The notes under the pieces are model-generated. The model was not told the DNA's origin. It ran no database searches and saw only the letters and a program-made list of their open reading frames with translations. From an uncultured Acetatifactor sp. (GTDB taxonomy: Bacteria; Bacillota; Clostridia; Lachnospirales; Lachnospiraceae): a stretch of 64,000 bases of DNA. The stretch covers positions 1 through 64,000 of the forward strand of contig CANREV010000014.1 of NCBI GenBank assembly GCA_947629645.1, given 5' to 3'. Position numbers and translations under genes: made by a program. Numbering within the stretch: position 1 is the stretch's first letter; each line of letters begins with the position of its first letter. Shown here piece by piece: positions 24,463 through 33,065 of the stretch.

Positions 24463-26025
24463 TTAATAAGTGTAAACCGTATGATACAGACGATAATAAC
24501 CGCCCCCCAGACGCTCTGCCTGAAGCTGGATGGCAAAACTCTGTGCGTTCAGTTCTTTCAAAGATTCTTCCACATAGCCCTTCCAGTACTCACCGTTTGC
24601 GTATACCGTCTCCACGCTGGGCCACAGCGACTCCGGCACCACATTGGTAAACTGCTGTTCTCCCGTCCCTGCCTGTTTCATCTGCTCCACACAGTCTTTA
24701 TAATAGTCCTGCAGATTTTCAAGCACCTGATCTTCCGTGATTCCGGCTTTTTTCAGGTTTTCCGCTTTCTGGTCAGCGGTCGCCTGATCTGTGGGAGAAC
24801 TGTTGACCTTGCCGCGGCTTTCCCAGCCAAGAGGCTGCCTTGGCTCCTGGTTGATCAGCCCCCGGATGTCCTCGCTTACCGCCCCGTCTCCCGCAGAAGC
24901 ATTCCCCCCGCAGGCCGGCAGATAAACGGACATTCCGGTGCGCACATGAGTGCCCGCAAACTCGCTGTCGGATTTGTTAAAGTAATCGTAAGTGGCTGGA
25001 TCGGTGTCATCCCATGTCACATCCACGTTGTAATAGGTATCGTCCAACTTTATGATATTCCAGGCGTGATCCTCACCGGAAGTCCCCGTACAATAAAAAC
25101 AGGGAATCCCAAGCTGCTGCATCAGATACTGAAAAGATCTGGCATAGCCCGCGCAAACGCTTCTTCTCGTCACCAGAGCGCTGTACGCACTCTGATTCAT
25201 CGGTGCGTTCTCATCGTACTCAACCTTCTCCATGAGGGCGTCATGCACATATTTCTCCTGCTCGGCAGCGCTGGCCTGGGACTTGGCCCCGGATAGTATG
25301 GCCTCAGCTCCTTTTTCAAAGTCCAGCTTTGCCTGATCCAGATAATTGACCGTATCGTTATATTTTAAAATCAGCTCCACGCATTTTCCGCTGCTTAGAT
25401 ATTTGCAGGAATAACCCGTCTCCAGCCAGAACAGCTCAGGATGATCGTTGTAGACCGCCTCAAAGACCGTTTTAACCTGATTGACATTTACCTCCACAAC
25501 AGGCGCAAAAGAAGTCGTCAGATTCTGCGCATTGGCATAAATCTGGCAATAAAGCTGCTGCAGTTTGGGCTCCAGCATAGCGTAGTAAGGATAAAACGCG
25601 GCGTCAAAGGAGAGATTCTCTCCCAGTTCTCCCTTAGCGACAATATCCGAAAGATTATCCGCTTCCTCCTGCGGAATCTGCTCCAGTTCCTCGCTGACCG
25701 GCTCGTAGCCGCCTCTGCCGTCCACTGATTCCGGCGGCGCGGACGGCTGTTTCTCAGGTGCCACATAACCGTTTCCCTGATTCTCGACCCAGCCGGTGTT
25801 GATGCCCTCGCCAAAACCGCTGCCTCCGTCCGAAGACGTCTGTCCGGACTGTCCCACCGACAGACCTGCGCCCGGCTGTATTCCGCTTTGTCCCGACTGG
25901 GCCTCATTGACGATCTCCGCCATCTGGGCTGTGAGATCCGGACTTAAGGCGCAGAAAATCACGCCTCCGCTAAACAGCATAACCAACAGTGCCAAAGCGA
26001 GAAATACCTTTTTCAATATTTTCAA
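24463..26025 (-). CDS. Membrane-anchored transglutaminase-like protein
   Basis: 520 aa. One N-terminal membrane segment or uncleaved signal (VFLALALLVMLFSGGVIFCAL, about 7-27), a Gly/Ser/Gln-rich linker (about 42-105), a helical stretch containing NDHPELFWLETGY (about 193-205), then the transglutaminase-like core with Cys291 (SVCAGYARSF), His320 (GEDHAWN) and Asp335 (YYNVDVTWDD). The C-terminal ~100 residues (helix-rich, then LQAERLGGGYYRLYH) are unassigned. Likely a surface peptidase. ATG overlaps the PilZ gene's TGA (ATGA), so the two are co-translated. Probable paralogue of 14852-16096. Confidence 0.87.
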   Translation of the reverse strand: MKILKKVFLALALLVMLFSGGVIFCALSPDLTAQMAEIVNEAQSGQSGIQPGAGLSVGQSGQTSSDGGSGFGEGINTGWVENQGNGYVAPEKQPSAPPESVDGRGGYEPVSEELEQIPQEEADNLSDIVAKGELGENLSFDAAFYPYYAMLEPKLQQLYCQIYANAQNLTTSFAPVVEVNVNQVKTVFEAVYNDHPELFWLETGYSCKYLSSGKCVELILKYNDTVNYLDQAKLDFEKGAEAILSGAKSQASAAEQEKYVHDALMEKVEYDENAPMNQSAYSALVTRRSVCAGYARSFQYLMQQLGIPCFYCTGTSGEDHAWNIIKLDDTYYNVDVTWDDTDPATYDYFNKSDSEFAGTHVRTGMSVYLPACGGNASAGDGAVSEDIRGLINQEPRQPLGWESRGKVNSSPTDQATADQKAENLKKAGITEDQVLENLQDYYKDCVEQMKQAGTGEQQFTNVVPESLWPSVETVYANGEYWKGYVEESLKELNAQSFAIQLQAERLGGGYYRLYHTVYTY

Positions 26026-27446
26026 TGGTTTTCACCTCTATTCTCCTGCTCTCCCTCAGGCTTGACTATGATCCACAGCAGGTTCCACGGCGCAATTTCC
26101 TGATAGACTTCTTTTTTCACAGCGATGATGGGATGGCCCACATCATTGGGCAGCACATACAGCAGCTTGCCGATGGAATTGTCCGCCAAAAGCACCATCC
26201 TGCGGGAAATACAGTGCAGTATATTCTCCGCGAGCACCCATTCCAGCATCTTGACCGAACCGGTGGGCTGATTGATGCCCCGATACCGCATCTGCTCCAA
26301 AAATACCAACGGAATACCCGCGTTCTCACGGGTGGGATGAGAAGCTCTGGAATCGTAAAGTTCCGCCACCGAGAGAATCCTGACATATAATGCGAGATTA
26401 CGTTCCCTCTCCAATACGCTCTCGTCCGTCTCCTCAAGCAAACCCATCTCAATCAGTTTCTTTATCATCTGTTCCTCAAGATGAAGCCACTTTCCCATCA
26501 GCGCCCCTATCAGCGCCAGATTCAGCGCATGACGGGAACGCTGCTCCTCCACCGGCCGCTTTCTGTGGACGCAGTTTAGGATCACTGCTTCGTCCATCTT
26601 TGTGGCGTGCTGATATATATCCTCTATCAAAGTCTGAAGATCATCCCCCGCCGCTTCCTGAGCCATCTCCTCCTGCTGCAGACGGTTAATCCTGTTCATC
26701 CAATCCGTATAGCCGTAGGCCTGCTCTAATTGCAGCTGCAGCACGTCATAAGAACTTTCCTCCTGCTCTAAGAGCATGGCCTCTTCCGCTTCCTCAATCT
26801 CTCCGCCTTTTGAAATTCTGCGCCTGGCAATTTCCTCCCGCAAAAGCTTTGGATCCTTGTTTCCCGTCCCATCGTCCTGCTCTCCCTCAGGCAGTATGTT
26901 CCTGCAGCCGTACTCCGCCGTTGCCTTATTGCGGTTCTGGGATCTCACTATCTCATATTCGCTGACAAAAGCATTGTCATCCTTAAGACCTACTCTGACG
27001 CGTACTTTTGACCCTCTTCTGAAAGCATCTATATCTCCCCGAAACAGGATGCCGTTGGCACTGATGTTGATGACAGAAATAGGGATAGGCTTGCGCAGAT
27101 CAATGCGCTCATCGTTGATCAGCAAAGCTTCCACCCGCCCTTCGGCCTTCATCTCATAGCGGGTAAAGTTCCTGTCTTCCTTTTTCCGTTCTCCGTACAG
27201 CGCAATCTCCACTGTATTGTTCACATTTTTCCGAAGCGTGCCCGAATACTCCAGCACCCCGCTCTTGCTCAACACCAGAAGGGATAACTTATCATCCACG
27301 GCGCCTTTGAGGGCGTCCGCAGCAATCGTCAAAACATTTCTCCGATAATCAAATCCCTCGACAACGGTATCGGCAATCAAAAGCCCCGTTTTACTGTCCC
27401 GAACCAATATCCTGCAGTTGATCAGATTTTTATTGTTATCAGCCAT
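26022..27446 (-). CDS. PilZ-domain protein with degenerate HD-GYP-like C-terminal region
   Basis: 474 aa, no membrane segment. Residues about 5-90 resemble a YcgR-type N-terminal beta domain. Residues about 98-190 look like PilZ (RYEMKAEGRVEALLIN ... VINISANGILFRG ... VRVRVGLKDDN); the usual RxxxR c-di-GMP motif is not clean. The C-terminal half has RHALNLALIGALMGKWLHL and ALYVRILSVAELYDSR, which follow the HD-GYP pattern, but the HD pair and the GYP loop are missing, so it is probably a non-catalytic sensor. Coupled by a 4-nt overlap to the surface transglutaminase gene. A c-di-GMP role is inferred. No clear promoter was found in the 270 bp before it. Confidence 0.7.
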   Translation of the reverse strand: MADNNKNLINCRILVRDSKTGLLIADTVVEGFDYRRNVLTIAADALKGAVDDKLSLLVLSKSGVLEYSGTLRKNVNNTVEIALYGERKKEDRNFTRYEMKAEGRVEALLINDERIDLRKPIPISVINISANGILFRGDIDAFRRGSKVRVRVGLKDDNAFVSEYEIVRSQNRNKATAEYGCRNILPEGEQDDGTGNKDPKLLREEIARRRISKGGEIEEAEEAMLLEQEESSYDVLQLQLEQAYGYTDWMNRINRLQQEEMAQEAAGDDLQTLIEDIYQHATKMDEAVILNCVHRKRPVEEQRSRHALNLALIGALMGKWLHLEEQMIKKLIEMGLLEETDESVLERERNLALYVRILSVAELYDSRASHPTRENAGIPLVFLEQMRYRGINQPTGSVKMLEWVLAENILHCISRRMVLLADNSIGKLLYVLPNDVGHPIIAVKKEVYQEIAPWNLLWIIVKPEGEQENRGENH

Positions 27447-27718
27447 CCACCAGTTCCCCCAGAATCCTATGTATTTCTAATATATCTTTTTACCTGACAG
27501 CCAAAAATTTACAAAGATTCAAAATAATCATATCATAGAATCCGGATAAAAAAAAGACTGTGACGCTCCAAAAATTTTCCGCCAGTATAAATCCTATGTG
27601 ATCGTCTGTAAACTTTTGCCATTTTCAGCCGATATATAAAGTACAAGGAACTGAAGACACCATTGAAATATGCGGCCAAGGAGGGATTAACGCAGAAAAG
27701 GGATTTTCTAATTTCAAA

Positions 27719-27940
27719 GTGTATCCGGTTCAGGTGATTTCCAAGGCTCCTAAAGCAAGACGTGAAAACGGCGGCTCTCAGCAGCGGCAATCCGGCTCTC
27801 CCAAGACTGTTGCTTTCGCAGCGGTTTTAGACAGGGCAATGGACGAGACCCGGCCCGTGGACTGCTACACCGTTACTTACAACGCGAACAGCAGACTGCA
27901 GACTTACTTTTACCAGCCTTCCCGGGAATACACCTTATGA
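27719..27940 (+). CDS. Small conserved-looking protein of unknown function
   Basis: 73 aa from GTG at 27719, reading MYPVQVISKAPKARR ... PKTVAFAAVLDRAMDE ... VDCYTVTYNANSRLQTY. Codon use is coding-like (C/G in third positions) and a good terminator follows directly. No strong ribosome binding site precedes the GTG (only AAGGGA, 15 nt away); the frame stays open for about 130 nt upstream, back to a TGA, but without an ATG, GTG or TTG. No membrane segment or known domain. One of three plus-strand genes; divergent from the PilZ gene. Function unknown. Confidence 0.6.
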   Translation: MYPVQVISKAPKARRENGGSQQRQSGSPKTVAFAAVLDRAMDETRPVDCYTVTYNANSRLQTYFYQPSREYTL

Positions 27941-27945
27941 CCGGC

Positions 27946-27999
27946 AAAAGGGGCGTACGCTAACCTGACCAGTGCAGGATGCGCACGCCCCTTTTGTTT
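27946..27999. terminator. Bidirectional terminator
   Basis: AAAAGGGGCGTACGC / GCGCACGCCCCTTTT (27946-27960 and 27981-27995), one mismatch, loop 20 nt, followed by GTTTT. It lies between the convergent 73-aa ORF and the glycerol-1-phosphate dehydrogenase gene and can serve both. Confidence 0.85.
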
Positions 28000-28002
28000 T
28001 CC

Positions 28003-29067
28003 CTATACCAGGATTTTCCGCAGACGTTCATCCGTCCGCAGCAGTTCCTTCGCCTGACGCCTGTAGCGCTCCTCGTGCAGATAAGTATGGCGGAACGGCT
28101 TGACAGACGGCGCCAGATCGATCGCGTTTTCAAAATCGGCCCGCCGCATCCCTAATCCTGTCGTATACTCCCAGAATCCTGTCTGCGTAAAAACCGTATC
28201 CACTCTCTTGTACCGGTGGTCCTGTACCAGGCTCATCAGATATGTGGCCACACCGACCTGGAGCCCATGCAGCCAGGGCTGTTTAAGCAGTTTATCCAGC
28301 GCGTGGGAAATCAGATGTTCACTGCCGCTGGTGGGCGCGCTGCTTCCGGCGATCTCATTGGCGATACCGCTCATGGCCAGGGAATCCAGAAGCTCCTTCA
28401 GAAACAGATCGTCCCTGATACTCTGAAAAGGCGTGCGCACAAAACTGTTCACCGCCTTTTTAGCGATCATCATGGCAAAGTCATTCACTTGCGCGTACCC
28501 CTTATCCCCCTCATACTTCCAGTCGTACAACGCCGTGATCTTCGCCACCATATCCCCGATGCCGGAATACAAAAACTGCACCGGCGCGCTTTTGACCACT
28601 TCCGTATCCACAATGATGCCGTAAGCCAGCCTGGCCGGAACAGATTTTCTGCGTCCGTCCACGATCAGGCTGGCGCTGGCGGAAGAAAAACCATCGCTGG
28701 AGGAAGAAGTGGGAACGCTGATAAAGGGAAGGTTTAACAGAAATCCGCAGTATTTCGCCGCATCGATCACCTTGCCCCCGCCCAGTCCGACCACCGCCTG
28801 CGTCCTGTTCGGCATGGAAAAAGCCAGACTGACCAGATCGTCCATGCAGACCGTATCCATCTCCTGATACTCTAATATCTCCACTTCCGCCTGCTTCAAA
28901 GACTGCATGACCCTGCCGCCAAACAGATCGATCAATCCGTTGCCGAACAGGATGACTACTTTAGTCAATCCCAGTTCTTTCAGATAAGTACCCACATTGT
29001 CCAAAGTTCCCGCTCCGACTTTTAACAGATTGGGTATATTAATTTCACTTGCCGCTGCCGCGCCCAT
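28003..29067 (-). CDS. sn-glycerol-1-phosphate dehydrogenase-like enzyme
   Basis: 354 aa, iron/zinc alcohol dehydrogenase superfamily, closest to the EgsA/AraM type that interconverts dihydroxyacetone phosphate and sn-glycerol-1-phosphate with NAD(P)H. The nucleotide loop VGLGGGKVIDAAKY (93-106), the SVPTSSSSDGFSSASASL stretch (117-134), and three metal ligands, Asp172 (GIGDMVAK), His251 (SEHLISH) and His267 (WLHGLQVG), are visible. Start has AGGGAGG 5 nt upstream. In bacteria such enzymes supply archaeal-type glycerol phosphate in small amounts; neither a GGGP synthase nor arabinose genes are nearby, so the product's use is unknown. Confidence 0.8.
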   Translation of the reverse strand: MGAAAASEINIPNLLKVGAGTLDNVGTYLKELGLTKVVILFGNGLIDLFGGRVMQSLKQAEVEILEYQEMDTVCMDDLVSLAFSMPNRTQAVVGLGGGKVIDAAKYCGFLLNLPFISVPTSSSSDGFSSASASLIVDGRRKSVPARLAYGIIVDTEVVKSAPVQFLYSGIGDMVAKITALYDWKYEGDKGYAQVNDFAMMIAKKAVNSFVRTPFQSIRDDLFLKELLDSLAMSGIANEIAGSSAPTSGSEHLISHALDKLLKQPWLHGLQVGVATYLMSLVQDHRYKRVDTVFTQTGFWEYTTGLGMRRADFENAIDLAPSVKPFRHTYLHEERYRRQAKELLRTDERLRKILV

Positions 29068-29145
29068 AACGTCCTCCCTGATCCTCTTTTCCTATCCTGC
29101 CCCGCCCGATCTCCTATTCACATCAAAGCGCCCGGTCTGACGTTT

Positions 29146-29571
29146 TTAACCGTTCTGATCCTGTCCGGCAATGTAGGAGACCATAAGCCCGTCCATTTCC
29201 GGCAGTTCCTTCTTCAGTGAAACGATTCTGTTGTCTTCGAGGAATCCATGTCTGGAAACCGCTTTTGTGCAAAGGACATTCTCCGTCAGGTTATAAAACT
29301 CATAGGCCAGTTCCAGCACCACGCCATTATATTTGCTCACCGTCAGCCGGATTTCAATCTCATCATCGAAACGCACCGGTCTCTTATACTCCACAGAGAT
29401 ACCGGCCACAGGCGATACGACCCCCGCCGCCTCCGCTTTTTTATAACCCATGCCGATCTGATCCAGAAACGCCACGCGGGCTTCTTCCATCCATTTCACA
29501 TAATTGGAATGATGTATGATCCCCATCTGATCCGTCTCATGGTACTGCGCTTTTCTCCTGTACCGGAACAT
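29146..29571 (-). CDS. Acyl-CoA thioesterase, hotdog fold (4HBT/YbgC-like)
   Basis: 141 aa. The signature YHETDQMGIIHHSNYVKWME (10-29) contains the catalytic Asp14 and the HHSNYVKW helix of 4-hydroxybenzoyl-CoA-type thioesterases. Acyl substrate is unknown; likely housekeeping acyl-CoA hydrolysis. It ends 79 nt upstream of the dehydrogenase start and begins 6 nt after the ogt stop, so the three probably form an operon. Confidence 0.88.
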   Translation of the reverse strand: MFRYRRKAQYHETDQMGIIHHSNYVKWMEEARVAFLDQIGMGYKKAEAAGVVSPVAGISVEYKRPVRFDDEIEIRLTVSKYNGVVLELAYEFYNLTENVLCTKAVSRHGFLEDNRIVSLKKELPEMDGLMVSYIAGQDQNG

Positions 29572-29577
29572 TCCGGC

Positions 29578-30093
29578 TCACCTCCCGTTCCGCGTTGCGC
29601 GGTCTTTCTCTAACGCCAAAAGCGCCGCCTTTTTCTCTATGCCTCCGGCGTACCCGGTAAGGCTTCCATCTGTCCCCACCACCCGGTGACAGGGGATGAG
29701 GAGCGCGATGGGATTCCTTCCCACCGCTCCTCCCACCGCCTGGGCGGACATCCTGACAATGCCGCGCCTGGCGGCAACTCTCGCCGCAATCTCCCCGTAA
29801 GTGAGAGTCCGGCCATAGGGGATTTGACGCAGGATCTCCCATATTTCTTCCTGAAATTTCGTCCCTTTCGGGGCAAGCGTTGGCGCAGCTTTAGGCATAC
29901 GCCCCGCAAAATAAAGATTCAGCCACTCCGTTGTGCAGCGAAAGACGGGAAGCGACACATCCCTTGCCTGACAGGGCACCGCCTGCTCATAATACTTCTG
30001 CCCCTGAAAGACAAGCGCCGTCAAAGCTTCCCCATCGCTGACCATAGTCATCGGGCCAAACGGGGAAAGATATTCCGCCCTGTACGCTGTCAT
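29578..30093 (-). CDS. ogt: Methylated-DNA--[protein]-cysteine S-methyltransferase
   Basis: 171 aa, suicide enzyme that removes alkyl groups from O6-alkylguanine. Active site PCHRVVG with Cys135, the helix-turn-helix GRTLTYGEIAARVAARRG, and the closing GYAGGIEKKAALL are present. ATG at 30093 is preferred (GAAGGGA upstream); a TTG at 30117 would add eight residues. No Ada-type regulatory domain. Just downstream of the flavin reductase-like gene. Confidence 0.94.
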   Translation of the reverse strand: MTAYRAEYLSPFGPMTMVSDGEALTALVFQGQKYYEQAVPCQARDVSLPVFRCTTEWLNLYFAGRMPKAAPTLAPKGTKFQEEIWEILRQIPYGRTLTYGEIAARVAARRGIVRMSAQAVGGAVGRNPIALLIPCHRVVGTDGSLTGYAGGIEKKAALLALEKDRATRNGR

Positions 30094-30130
30094 AAGATCA
30101 CGTTTCCCTTCTGGCAAAAAGCGCTCTTTG

Positions 30131-30751
30131 TTACCGGATAAAATTCGTCCACTGCCCTCTCTCCGTCTTAGGCAGTTCTACGCCTTTTTCTTTGCCGGCC
30201 TCAAAACATTTCAGCATCCAGGCCATGTTGTGCGCCACATTGCGCATGGTCTGCAGACCTTCCCCATCCTGCAGGGCGTCTTTGGCGTTTGCCCCGTAGA
30301 CCATATTCCAGTAAGTGGAGCCCACGGTAGGCATCTGGCAGATCCCGAAATATTTGTTCAGCACGTCCAGGGAAGCGCTGCTGCCCCCTCTTCTGGCCAC
30401 AGCCACGGCTGCCGCCGGTTTGTACGCAAAGACGGCTCCGCTGCTGTAGAAAACCCTGTCCAGGAAAGACTGGATCCTTCCGCTGGGATGCGCATAGTAA
30501 ACGGGCGCGCCGAAGATAAAGCCGTCCGCCTCCTTCGCCTTTGCCACAAACTCGTTTACCCCGTCATCGGTAAAGACACATCCCTGATCCGTACACTGAT
30601 GACAGCCGATGCAGTCCCTGACGGGATTTCCCCCCATCTGGAAGATCTCGTACCCGATCCCCTCCTGTTCCAGCGTCTTTCCGATCTCTGTCAAAGCCGT
30701 GTAAGTCGTTCCCTTTTGATTCGCGCTTCCGTTCAACATTAAAACTTTCAT
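30131..30751 (-). CDS. NADPH-dependent FMN reductase / flavodoxin-fold protein
   Basis: 206 aa. Flavodoxin-like fold with the FMN phosphate loop LNGSANQKGTTYTAL (6-20), a Cys-rich DCIGCHQCTDQGC (46-58) and GAPVYYAHPSGRIQSFLDR (81-99), as in the iron-sulfur-flavoprotein/NAD(P)H reductase group. The cysteines could bind a cluster as in archaeal Isf, but the spacing alone does not prove it. Alone between secDF and ogt. Substrate unknown. Confidence 0.83.
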   Translation of the reverse strand: MKVLMLNGSANQKGTTYTALTEIGKTLEQEGIGYEIFQMGGNPVRDCIGCHQCTDQGCVFTDDGVNEFVAKAKEADGFIFGAPVYYAHPSGRIQSFLDRVFYSSGAVFAYKPAAAVAVARRGGSSASLDVLNKYFGICQMPTVGSTYWNMVYGANAKDALQDGEGLQTMRNVAHNMAWMLKCFEAGKEKGVELPKTERGQWTNFIR

Positions 30752-30796
30752 TTTCTACCTCCGTTTCGCGTTACAACAACAATCCGCCTTATTTTC

Positions 30797-33049
30797 TCAT
30801 TTCTTCTTAGGCACGAACTTTGTGCGCAGCACATACCACATACTGCCGGCCAGGCAGATGGAAGAATATGCGCCGCAGACGATACCTACCATCAAAGGCA
30901 GCGCGAAATCGCGGATGCTGGTAACACCCAGAACATAAAGCACCGCCACCATGATAAAGGTTGTCAGCGAGGTAAAGATACTTCTGGACATCGTCTGCGT
31001 AATGCTCTTATCCACTACGGTCTTCAGATCATCCTTATGGGACATGGTCGCCATATTCTCACGGATCCTGTCAAAGATGACGATAGTGGCATTGATGGAA
31101 TAACCCACAATGGTCAGCATACAGGCTACAAAGGTGTTGCTCACGGACACTCTGGCCGCCGCGTAGAACGCCAGCACCACCAGCACATCGTGGAGCAGCG
31201 CGATAATACTGCTGACGCCGAAACGCAGATCCTTAAACCGGATCCTGATGTAGATCAGCATACAAACGATGGCTACCGCCACGGCGATAATGGTATCCGA
31301 TTTCATCTCATCGCTGATGGTGGAACTGATGGTCTCCGTGGTGATCAGGCTCTCGTCCACGCCAAAATTGCTTACCAGCATATCGTTGACCGCCTGTCTC
31401 TGCTCCACCGTCAGGGAACTGGTCTTAAAGATCACTTCATTGGAATCCTGTACCGTCTGGATCTGTACCGCTCCGGTAATCTCCTCCATCAAAGGCACCA
31501 CTTCAGCGTTGGCTTTTTCCAGCGTCATCGCCTCGTTAAAAGTCACGCTGGTCTGGGTGCCGCCCTTAAACTCGAGGCTGTAATTGAGCGCGTCCCCGCC
31601 CTGCGCTTTATGGACGCCCATCACTACGAAACCTGCCACGATCAGCGCGGCGGACAATCCAAAGAAAAGCCCCTTTCTGGAAACAATGTTAAGCGTCTTA
31701 TGCTCTTTCCCCACGCCGTAAAGCTTCTCGCTCTTTAAGCCCAGCGCGTAGAACGCGTACATAATATATCGGGTCACGACCAGAGCCGTAAACATGGAAA
31801 GCACAATACCGAGAGCCAGCGTCTGTGCAAAGCCCTTCACAGAACCCGGTCCAAGGAACCACAGGACAAGCGCCGCGATCAGTGTGGTGATATTGCCATC
31901 GATGATGGCGGACAGCGCCTTGTCGAATCCGATCTTGATCGCGTTTCTCACCGTCTTTCCGGACGCCAGCTCCTCACGGATACGGGCGAAAATGATCACG
32001 TTCGCGTCCACCGCCATACCGATGGAAAGGATGATACCGGCAATGCCGGAAAGCGTCAGGGTCATATCAAAGCCGTTAAGCAGAAGCACTATCAGCGACA
32101 CATAGGACAACAGTCCCACAGCGGAGGCAACGCCCGCGATATAGTAAACCGCGATCATGAAAATGATCACGATGACAAGACCGATCGCAGCGGCCTTCAG
32201 GCTTGTCTCTATGGCATCCACGCCCAGCTGCGCGCCCACCACTTTGGAATGCAGCTCTTCCAGTTCCAGTTTCAGACCGCCGATCCGGATGGTGGAGGCA
32301 AGATTTTCCGCTCTCTCATAAGATTCCATGGGAGAAATCTGGGCGTTTCCGTCTGTGATCACCGCGTTTACGCCGGGAGCGCTGATGATCGTCCCATCGT
32401 AATAGATGGCGAGGCTTTCGCCTTTGTCATATGCTCTCTGGGTAGCCTGGGCGAATTTTTCTTTTCCCTCGTCCGTCATAACCAGACTGACCGCATACTC
32501 GGATCCCAGATCCGTCTGTCTGGAGCCTGCGGTGGCATCTTTCACATCAGTGCCCTGCACCATGATGGAGCCGTCCTCCAACAGTTCGTCAATGGACTTA
32601 TTCAAAGTGTACGCAACTCCTACAGAGCCGTCCCCATTCTGCACATACTGTTCCGTGTAATTTTCATTGCCCTCGGAATCTGTCTGCGAGATAAAATACA
32701 GCGCTCCGGGGCGTCCCAGTTCCTGCAGGATCTTTGTGGCGTCATTTTCCCCAGGGATCTCAATGTTGATCCGGTCCGTCCCCTCCTGGTAGACAATGGC
32801 CTCCGTACTGTAATTTTCCACACGTTTCTGAAGCTTCGCTATGGTATCGCTCATATCCGTGGCGCTGGGTTCTTCGTCTCCCACCACCTGATATGTGATG
32901 CTGACGCCTCCCGCCAGATCCAGCCCCAGCTTAATATCCGATGCGCTGCCATCTCCCCGCGCGTTCACGCCGAAAAGATCCACATAAGTGACGCCCGCAA
33001 GAAGCAGCAGGACGCTCAGCAGGATAACTACCGCTTTATTCTTTTTCAT
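30797..33049 (-). CDS. secDF: Protein translocase subunits SecD and SecF, fused
   Basis: 750-aa integral membrane protein that uses proton flow to help protein export at SecYEG. The SecD half (about 1-435) has an N-terminal TM, the LGLDLAGGVSITYQV start, a P1-type extracytoplasmic domain, and five clustered TMs with AVDANVIIFARIREE. The SecF half begins near KHKTLNIVSRKG-like sequence (KEHKTLNIVSR, about 455) and has FKGGTQTSVTF and YSINATIVIFDRIREN. The conserved Asp-Arg pairs of both TM4 regions are intact. Fused SecDF is common in Bacillus and some Clostridia. It follows scfB by 16 nt, in the SCIFF-secDF arrangement known from Clostridia. Confidence 0.96.
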   Translation of the reverse strand: MKKNKAVVILLSVLLLLAGVTYVDLFGVNARGDGSASDIKLGLDLAGGVSITYQVVGDEEPSATDMSDTIAKLQKRVENYSTEAIVYQEGTDRINIEIPGENDATKILQELGRPGALYFISQTDSEGNENYTEQYVQNGDGSVGVAYTLNKSIDELLEDGSIMVQGTDVKDATAGSRQTDLGSEYAVSLVMTDEGKEKFAQATQRAYDKGESLAIYYDGTIISAPGVNAVITDGNAQISPMESYERAENLASTIRIGGLKLELEELHSKVVGAQLGVDAIETSLKAAAIGLVIVIIFMIAVYYIAGVASAVGLLSYVSLIVLLLNGFDMTLTLSGIAGIILSIGMAVDANVIIFARIREELASGKTVRNAIKIGFDKALSAIIDGNITTLIAALVLWFLGPGSVKGFAQTLALGIVLSMFTALVVTRYIMYAFYALGLKSEKLYGVGKEHKTLNIVSRKGLFFGLSAALIVAGFVVMGVHKAQGGDALNYSLEFKGGTQTSVTFNEAMTLEKANAEVVPLMEEITGAVQIQTVQDSNEVIFKTSSLTVEQRQAVNDMLVSNFGVDESLITTETISSTISDEMKSDTIIAVAVAIVCMLIYIRIRFKDLRFGVSSIIALLHDVLVVLAFYAAARVSVSNTFVACMLTIVGYSINATIVIFDRIRENMATMSHKDDLKTVVDKSITQTMSRSIFTSLTTFIMVAVLYVLGVTSIRDFALPLMVGIVCGAYSSICLAGSMWYVLRTKFVPKKK

Positions 33050-33065
33050 CGTTTTTTCGTCCTTT

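Noticed and set aside
24333-24536. 67-aa minus-strand ORF upstream of spoIIIAA
   Set aside because: It spans the terminator stem and the end of the transglutaminase gene, with no ribosome binding site or recognisable sequence.
27533-27790. 85-aa minus-strand ORF between the PilZ gene and the 73-aa ORF
   Set aside because: Composition is not coding-like and it lies antisense to the better-supported 27719-27940 ORF.
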